Origin: Bacteroidota bacterium
GTDB taxonomy: Bacteria; Bacteroidota; Bacteroidia; Flavobacteriales; Flavobacteriaceae
Direction: 5' to 3'
DNA length: 64,000 nucleotides
Assembly (NCBI GenBank): GCA_023446155.1
Contig: JAEXIT010000017.1
Span: 620,001 to 684,000, forward strand
Shown here: piece by piece, positions 59,016-64,000 of the stretch
Layout of the letters: each line of letters begins with the position of its first letter
Position numbering within the stretch: the stretch's first letter is position 1
Made by a program: the position numbers and the translations under genes
The notes under the pieces: generated by a model
Seen by the model: only the letters and a program-made list of their open reading frames with translations
What the model was told of the DNA's origin: nothing
The model's database searches: none

Positions 59016-59578
59016 TAGGATTGTAATTTATCGAGTGCGATATTTAATTGTAAGACATTGATTTTTTCAGGCCCGAAAAGACCCCATATCGGTTGTTGTG
59101 TGTTTTCGGTAATTAATTGATAGAGTTTTTGCGGTTCGATAGCGCGGATTTTAGCGATACGATTCACCTGAACTTTGGCCGCTTGCACCGAAATATCCGG
59201 ATCCAATCCGCTACCGCTAGCAGTAACCAATTCTGCCGGAACAGCACTTTTGGAAATACCGGGATTTTGAATCAGAAACGTATCGATTCGCTTTTGAACC
59301 TCGGCCAGATATTCCGGATTACTCGGACCTTTGTTACTTCCGCCGGAACCGGCTGCATTATAGTTAACAGCCGATGGGCGGGAATTAAAATAGTTCGGAG
59401 CGGTAAACGCTTGTCCGATATTGGAATAATAGGTTTTACCTTTATAGGTCACGATTTCACCTTTTCCATGATTGGGGGCCAGTTGTGCAATTCCCCAGAT
59501 AAACAAGGTGTAGACTCCGGCGAAAAACACGATACAAACCAATGTTAGTTTGATGCCGGATAGGATATGATTTTTCAT
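59015..59578 (-). CDS. kdpC: Potassium-transporting ATPase subunit C
   Basis: A 187-residue subunit with one N-terminal membrane helix (about 10-30, LTLVCIVFFAGVYTLFIWGI). The periplasmic part has the family marks NSRPSAVNYNAAGSGGSNKGPSNP, ELVTASGSGLDPDISVQAA and NRIAKIRAI. KdpC stabilises the complex and affects ATP use of KdpB. It begins 21 bases after the kdpB stop and overlaps the porin start. The length is normal for KdpC. Confidence 0.95.
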   Translation of the reverse strand: MKNHILSGIKLTLVCIVFFAGVYTLFIWGIAQLAPNHGKGEIVTYKGKTYYSNIGQAFTAPNYFNSRPSAVNYNAAGSGGSNKGPSNPEYLAEVQKRIDTFLIQNPGISKSAVPAELVTASGSGLDPDISVQAAKVQVNRIAKIRAIEPQKLYQLITENTQQPIWGLFGPEKINVLQLNIALDKLQS

Positions 59579-59599
59579 GATTTTAATTTTAAGTTGAGT

Positions 59600-61645
59600 T
59601 TAGAAGAACAAAGCGACCATCATATCGATGAGTTTGATTCCGATAAAAGGCACCAGTATTCCGCCAAGACCATAGATTAGCAGGTTGCGGCGTAATAGGG
59701 CCGAAGCACCGATAGGTTTATAGGCGACTCCTTTTAGCGCCAGCGGAATCAGGAATGGAATGATCACGGCGTTAAAAATCACGGCCGATAAAATGGCGGT
59801 TTCCGGACTGTGGAGTTTCATAATATTCAATCCCTGTAAGGCGGGAATCGCAGTGATAAACAAGGCGGGAATAATCGCGAAATATTTGGCCACGTCGTTG
59901 GCGATACTAAAGGTCGTTAACGTACCACGCGTCATCAGTAATTGTTTTCCGATTTCGACAATCTCGATTAATTTCGTTGGATCGTTATCCAAATCGACCA
60001 TATTACCGGCTTCTTTGGCCGCTTGCGTTCCGCTGTTCATCGCAACACCTACATCGGCTTGAGCCAATGCCGGCGCATCATTCGTACCGTCGCCCATCAT
60101 GGCAACCAGTTTTCCTCTTTGTTGTTCGGCTTTGATATAGTTCATTTTATCTTCCGGTTTGGCTTCGGCAATAAAATCATCCACACCGGCTTTTTCGGCG
60201 ATAAACTTGGCGGTAAGCGGATTATCTCCGGTTACCATCACGGTTTTAACGCCCATTTTGCGCAAGCGTTCAAAGCGTTCGCTAATTCCGGTTTTGATGA
60301 TATCCTGTAATTCGATCACGCCGATAATTTTTTCGTTTTGCGCTACGACCAGCGGCGTTCCCCCATTTCCGGAGATTTGAGTCACGGCATCGGTAATTTC
60401 CTTTGGAAACGGAAATCCGGCGGTTTCACTTAATTTCCGAATGGCATCAAAAGCGCCTTTTCGGATTCGGGTACCATCGGGAAGATTGACACCACTACAA
60501 CGGGTTTCTGCGGTAAACTGAATTAGAGTCGCCCCTTTGATCGATAGATTTTGCGTTACTTCTTTACCGGCCAGTTCTACGATGGATTTTCCTTCGGGCG
60601 TTTCATCGGCCAAAGACGACAAGACACAGGCTTTTATAAAATCAGTTTCAGGGAGTCCGTTTACCGGATGGAAGTGAGTTGCTTTTCGGTTACCGATGGT
60701 GATGGTTCCGGTTTTGTCCAATAACAAGACATCGATATCACCGGCGGTTTCCACAGCCTTACCAGATTTTGTGATCACATTGGCGCGTAACGCACGATCC
60801 ATACCGGCAATTCCGATAGCCGATAGTAAACCGCCAATAGTAGTAGGAATCAAACAGACAAAAAGGGAAATAAAAGCGGCAATGGTAATCGGGATTTGTG
60901 CATAATCGGCAAAAGGTTTTAGCGTAACGCAAACGATGATAAATACCAGTGTAAATCCAGCCAATAATATTGTTAAGGCAATTTCATTCGGCGTTTTTTG
61001 TCGGGAAGCACCTTCTACGAGCGCAATCATTTTATCGAGGAAACTTTCTCCGGGTTCGGCCGTTACCTGTACCTTGATTTTATCCGATAAAACTTTGGTA
61101 CCACCGGTTACGGAACTTTTATCACCACCGGCTTCGCGGATCACCGGAGCGCTTTCGCCGGTAATGGCACTTTCGTCGATGGTCGCAAGGCCTTCTACGA
61201 TTTCACCGTCGGTTGGGATAATGTCGCCGGCCTCACAAATAAAAAGATCCCCTTTTTTAAGACTGGACGACGGAACTACGGTAATTTCATTTACATATAG
61301 TTCGCCAACCTGTTCAATTTTTTTGGCAGGTGTTTCTTCACGGGTTTTTCGTAGGCTGTCGGCTTGAGCTTTACCACGCGCTTCCGCAATGGCTTCCGCA
61401 AAATTGGCAAACAAAAGCGTAAACAGCAGTATTAAAAATACCGTGAAATTATAGGTAAAACTTCCCTGAGTGGTTGCTCCGGTCAGAATCCAAAGGCATA
61501 CGCCCAACATCACAGCGGTACCGATTTCGACGGTAAACATGATCGGATTCCGGAAAAGGCTCACCGGGTTGAGTTTTACAAAAGATTGTTTCAAGGCTTC
61601 CAACAGCAATTCTTTTTGAAACAAAGACTGATTTTTGGTTTTCAT
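59600..61645 (-). CDS. kdpB: Potassium-transporting ATPase ATP-binding subunit B
   Basis: A 681-residue P-type ATPase subunit. It energises K+ uptake through KdpA. The phosphorylation motif LLLDKTGTITIGN contains Asp310. The actuator domain has ESAITGESAPVIREAGGD (TGES), and the hinge has MMGDGTNDAPALAQADVGVAM. Membrane helices with IPTTIGGLLSAIGIAGMDRA agree with KdpB. It ends 21 bases before kdpC and starts 9 bases after kdpA. The length and motif set are complete, so the pump is expected to work. The gene is embedded in the operon without its own visible promoter. Confidence 0.97.
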   Translation of the reverse strand: MKTKNQSLFQKELLLEALKQSFVKLNPVSLFRNPIMFTVEIGTAVMLGVCLWILTGATTQGSFTYNFTVFLILLFTLLFANFAEAIAEARGKAQADSLRKTREETPAKKIEQVGELYVNEITVVPSSSLKKGDLFICEAGDIIPTDGEIVEGLATIDESAITGESAPVIREAGGDKSSVTGGTKVLSDKIKVQVTAEPGESFLDKMIALVEGASRQKTPNEIALTILLAGFTLVFIIVCVTLKPFADYAQIPITIAAFISLFVCLIPTTIGGLLSAIGIAGMDRALRANVITKSGKAVETAGDIDVLLLDKTGTITIGNRKATHFHPVNGLPETDFIKACVLSSLADETPEGKSIVELAGKEVTQNLSIKGATLIQFTAETRCSGVNLPDGTRIRKGAFDAIRKLSETAGFPFPKEITDAVTQISGNGGTPLVVAQNEKIIGVIELQDIIKTGISERFERLRKMGVKTVMVTGDNPLTAKFIAEKAGVDDFIAEAKPEDKMNYIKAEQQRGKLVAMMGDGTNDAPALAQADVGVAMNSGTQAAKEAGNMVDLDNDPTKLIEIVEIGKQLLMTRGTLTTFSIANDVAKYFAIIPALFITAIPALQGLNIMKLHSPETAILSAVIFNAVIIPFLIPLALKGVAYKPIGASALLRRNLLIYGLGGILVPFIGIKLIDMMVALFF

Positions 61646-61654
61646 GGTAGTGTT

Positions 61655-63346
61655 TTATTTCATTGAAAAATATTCCGCAATAGGCCCGAGTGTCAAGGCG
61701 GGGAAGAACGATAACGCAGCGATGATCGCAATCACGGCAAACGTCATCAATCCAAAAGTAGCGGTATCGGTTTTTAAGGTTCCGGCACTTTCCGGGATAT
61801 GCTTTTTAGCAGCCAGAATACCGGCGATGGCGATCGGACCTATGATCGGCAAAAAGCGGGAAAGCAGTAATACGATTCCGGTCGTGATGTTCCACCACGG
61901 GTTGTTGTCGCCTAAACCTTCGAAACCACTACCATTATTGGCAGCCGATGAGGTATATTCGTATAAGATCTCACTAAATCCGTGGAATCCGGGATTGTTT
62001 AGCGTACTCGCGCCTTGTTCCGGGAAAGCCGTAGATAAGGCCGTACCGACTAAAATCAGAAACGGATGCAATAGTGCGATGATCATCGCAATTTTCATTT
62101 CGCGGGCTTCGATCTTTTTACCTAAAAATTCGGGCGTACGTCCCACCATCAATCCGCTGATAAATACCGCGAGGATGATAAAGATGTAAAAGTTCAGAAT
62201 CCCCACACCACAACCGCCGTAAAAACAGTTCACCATCATGGCCAATAACTGATTCATTCCGGAAAGTGGCATCGCGCTATCGTGCATCGAATTGACCGAT
62301 CCGGTCGAAATCACCGTGGTCGCGATACTCCAATATCCGGAAGCCGCCGCTCCAAATCGGGTTTCTTTTCCTTCAGTAGCGCCTTGTGTGGTGTTGATAC
62401 CCATTTCCGCGATTGCCGGATTTCCGTTTATTTCGGTAACTATTGTCGGAACGGCTAATGCCAGAAAACCGATGGTCATTACCGAAAAGATCATCCAGGA
62501 CAACTTGCGGCGATTCAGATAAAAACCAAGGGCGAAAATCATCGCAAACGGAATGATCATCTGAGCTACCATTTCGGTCATATTGGTGACATAATTCGGA
62601 TTTTCAAAAGGATGAGCTGAGTTGGCTCCGAAAAAACCACCACCGTTCGTTCCGACGTGTTTAATCGCAACAAAAGCGGCTACTGGCCCGGTGGAAACCT
62701 GAACGGAATCACCTTGTAAGGTGGTCATCGTATCTTTACCGTTAAACGTCATCGGCGTACCGTTCCATAAAAGGATTACAGCCGTGATCACGGATATTGG
62801 TAGTAGAATGCGCGTGCAAGATTTAATAAAATAGTTGTAAAAATTTCCCAGCTTTTCGGTGGTACGTTCTTTTAAAGCATTGAACAATACCGCCGCGGCG
62901 GCCAATCCGATTCCGGCGGAAACAAATTGCAGGAACATTAAAAACAACTGACTCAGATAACTGACGCCGGTTTCTCCGGAATAGTGTTGTAGGTTGCAAT
63001 TAACAAGGAACGAGATAATGGTATTAAAAGCCAGATCGGGTGTCATATTTGGATTGTGATCCGGATTTAGCGGTAGCCAACCCTGACAAAGTAATACGGC
63101 CATTCCGAGGAAAAACCAAACCACATTGATGGCCAATAAAGCAATCATATGTTGTTTCCAGTTCATTTCTTTCGTGGCATCTATTCCGCTGGATTTAAAA
63201 AACAATTTTTCGATCGGATTAAAAACCGGATCGAGAAATGTTCTTTGTCCCGAATAGACTTTGGCAATGTATTTTCCCAATGGCAGCGCTGCTACCAATG
63301 TGATGGCGAACATTGCTATGATTCCTATAATTTCTGTATTCATCAT
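61655..63346 (-). CDS. kdpA: Potassium-transporting ATPase potassium-binding subunit A
   Basis: A 563-residue membrane channel-like subunit with about ten helices, related to the K+ transporter superfamily. Its four P-loop repeats contain the selectivity-filter segments, recognised in SFLVNCNLQHYSGETGVSYL, GTNGGGFFGANSAHPFENPN, MVNCFYGGCGVGILNFYI and SSAANNGSGFEGLGDNNPWW. The N-terminus IAMFAITLVAALPLGKYIAKVY is typical. It binds and imports K+ with ATP use by KdpB. kdpF lies 15 bases upstream of its start. The subunit length of about 560 matches the family. Confidence 0.97.
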   Translation of the reverse strand: MMNTEIIGIIAMFAITLVAALPLGKYIAKVYSGQRTFLDPVFNPIEKLFFKSSGIDATKEMNWKQHMIALLAINVVWFFLGMAVLLCQGWLPLNPDHNPNMTPDLAFNTIISFLVNCNLQHYSGETGVSYLSQLFLMFLQFVSAGIGLAAAAVLFNALKERTTEKLGNFYNYFIKSCTRILLPISVITAVILLWNGTPMTFNGKDTMTTLQGDSVQVSTGPVAAFVAIKHVGTNGGGFFGANSAHPFENPNYVTNMTEMVAQMIIPFAMIFALGFYLNRRKLSWMIFSVMTIGFLALAVPTIVTEINGNPAIAEMGINTTQGATEGKETRFGAAASGYWSIATTVISTGSVNSMHDSAMPLSGMNQLLAMMVNCFYGGCGVGILNFYIFIILAVFISGLMVGRTPEFLGKKIEAREMKIAMIIALLHPFLILVGTALSTAFPEQGASTLNNPGFHGFSEILYEYTSSAANNGSGFEGLGDNNPWWNITTGIVLLLSRFLPIIGPIAIAGILAAKKHIPESAGTLKTDTATFGLMTFAVIAIIAALSFFPALTLGPIAEYFSMK

Positions 63347-63361
63347 TTTCGTTTTTGGGTT

Positions 63362-63439
63362 TTAGAATTTTTCGGGCTTTAGCAGGACATAACAGATATA
63401 GGCAAAAACGGCCAGTGCTATAAAAAATAGTAGTATCAT
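63362..63439 (-). CDS. kdpF: Potassium-transporting ATPase subunit F
   Basis: A 25-residue one-helix peptide (start MILLFFIALAVFAYICYVLL, end KPEKF). The sequence, the single membrane helix, the Lys-Pro-Glu end and the position immediately before kdpA (15 bases) are those of KdpF, which stabilises the KdpABC complex. It is too short for normal gene finding. Its ATG lies 4 bases after the stop of the 27-residue gene upstream. Confidence 0.88.
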   Translation of the reverse strand: MILLFFIALAVFAYICYVLLKPEKF

Positions 63440-63443
63440 TTCG

Positions 63444-63527
63444 TTAGATTTTATCAAAATAAAAAACAGACAGGTATAACAGGGCAAAACACAATAACCC
63501 GGTTACGGTTAAAACAAGTGTCATCAT
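63444..63527 (-). CDS. 27-residue single-helix membrane peptide before kdpF
   Basis: Starting from a doubled ATG (63522-63527), the frame encodes MMTLVLTVTGLLCFALLYLS and then VFYFDKI before TAA. It is one hydrophobic helix with an acidic-basic end, almost the same size and plan as KdpF but different in sequence. The first ATG overlaps the stop of the 93-residue gene (ATGA), which signals coupled translation. The next ATG (kdpF) is 4 bases past its stop. Thus it is probably translated as part of the operon. It may be a second KdpF-like subunit or a regulatory peptide; no family is known to me. Confidence 0.65.
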   Translation of the reverse strand: MMTLVLTVTGLLCFALLYLSVFYFDKI

Positions 63528-63805
63528 ACTCCGGAAGTATTAATTTGTTTGATATACTCTTTGTGTAGGCTTACCGGAAGTAATTTGGCCATCGGATACC
63601 GGTTCAGTTCCATATAATGGGAAACGGAAAAGAGGTAGACATTGGTAATGGCATTTTTCATTTCGGCATTGCCTTTTTGCAACAGTTGATCGGCCAGATT
63701 AAGACATCTTTTGGTACAAACTGTTTTCCCCGATTGCAAACTTTGGATGGTAAGATTGGCCAGACGTTCCATTTTTTGAACCAGGGTTTCGTTGAATGTT
63801 TTCAT
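63524..63805 (-). CDS. Small cytoplasmic protein leading the kdp operon
   Basis: A 93-residue soluble protein, mostly helical (FNETLVQKMERLANLTIQSL, AITNVYLFSVSHYMELNR), with two Cys in VCTKRCLNL. It has no signal peptide or membrane helix. Its stop overlaps the ATG of the 27-residue peptide, and the intergenic region upstream ends at the terminator of the regulator gene. It is therefore the first gene after the operon promoter. Conservation at this place in other Bacteroidota would support a role in Kdp control. I do not recognise a named function. Confidence 0.72.
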   Translation of the reverse strand: MKTFNETLVQKMERLANLTIQSLQSGKTVCTKRCLNLADQLLQKGNAEMKNAITNVYLFSVSHYMELNRYPMAKLLPVSLHKEYIKQINTSGV

Positions 63806-63922
63806 AAGGATTAAAATTATTTATCGTGTTATAACCAAATGCCGATCCGAATTTGTAGAAGTGGAGCTAATGGCTTGATTTTACGGTGATTATTTTTTTG
63901 ACGACCTTATGCCAAACGAAAA

Positions 63923-63943
63923 ACCCTATCAAAACGATAGGGT
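63923..63943 (-). terminator. Intrinsic terminator between the regulator gene and the kdp operon
   Basis: On the minus strand ACCCTATC (63943-63936) pairs with GATAGGGT (63930-63923) around a five-base loop, followed by TTTTTC. A second copy of the left arm with its loop (CCCTATCGTTTTG) lies just upstream, at about 63954-63966. It could compete for the right arm. Confidence 0.75.
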
Positions 63944-63969
63944 TGGTACTTTCAAAACGATAGGGTTTT

Positions 63970-64000
63970 TTAGCTGATACGGTATTCCTCCAGTTTGCGG
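63970..64000 (-). CDS. C-terminus of a Fis/NtrC-type response regulator (partial)
   Basis: Reading leftward from the window edge, the last nine residues are RKLEEYRIS, then TAA at 63972-63970. An ending of the type LYRKLEEY is common to Fis-type helix-turn-helix regulators, among them sigma-54-dependent (NtrC-family) response regulators. The canonical partner of KdpD is the OmpR-type KdpE, which ends differently. Only nine residues are visible, so the assignment is provisional. Confidence 0.5.
   Translation of the reverse strand, partial: RKLEEYRIS

Noticed and set aside
61635..62189. Plus-strand frame of 184 codons within kdpA
   Set aside because: Antisense to a fully conserved gene; its composition (runs of Ala, Ile, Pro, Ser) mirrors the opposite strand of membrane-protein codons.
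63806..63922. Possible sigma-54 promoter (TTGGCA element near 63910 on the minus strand) for kdp
   Set aside because: The -12 half does not have GC at the needed distance, so the match is too weak to annotate.

Overview
The window reads as a chromosome segment of a Flavobacteriaceae bacterium close to Flavobacterium. The evidence is AT-leaning DNA, promoters of the Bacteroidota type (TAnnTTTG at -7 with TTG or TTT about 19 bases upstream), a TonB-dependent receptor with an N-terminal carboxypeptidase-like domain, 2TM/LytTR signalling genes, Kdp genes ending in a separate KdpD sensor domain, and RNA helicase, dapD and sirtuin variants typical of the phylum. No tRNA, rRNA, CRISPR array, transposase or prophage was recognised.

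Layout. 1-3.75 kb (+): the tail of an outer-membrane receptor, a secreted TPR-like protein, then a LytS/LytTR two-component system with three copies of the 2TM domain. 3.76-20.6 kb (-): heme A synthase (ctaA), a CCA-adding-type nucleotidyltransferase, a Sua5/TsaC protein, then a long glycan-assembly cluster of glycosyltransferases and two UDP-galactopyranose mutase genes, ending at dapD. The cluster holds a direct tandem duplication of about 4 kb in which each copy has lost different genes. 20.7-22.8 kb: pyrD and HMG-CoA lyase. 23.2-26.4 kb: three tandem paralogous secreted proteins. 26.6-32.8 kb: an iron-type cassette (DUF4856 lipoprotein, imelysin lipoprotein, HTTM membrane protein, TonB receptor). 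32.9-44.7 kb: housekeeping genes (guaB, CPA2 antiporter, purB, sirtuin, ECF sigma/anti-sigma pair, trmH, DEAD-box helicase, rdgB-type pyrophosphatase). 44.9-47.3 kb: a three-gene alkylation-repair operon (AraC-MGMT, 2OG-Fe oxygenase, Ada-zinc/AlkB fusion). 47.5-50 kb: a small protein, a seven-helix membrane protein, a HisKA_3 kinase and a NarL-type regulator. 50-54.3 kb (-): two unrecognised large proteins followed by an N-acetylmuramidase. 54.4-64 kb (-): a Kdp potassium-transport operon with two short leading genes, kdpFABC, a porin, the KdpD sensor domain and a separate histidine kinase. The last bases are the C-terminus of a Fis/NtrC-type regulator.

The least explained parts are the 50-54.3 kb lysin-linked locus, the reciprocally decayed galactofuranose duplication, and the rewired kdp operon with a 27-residue membrane peptide upstream of kdpF. 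All identifications come from reading motifs; no database search was possible.
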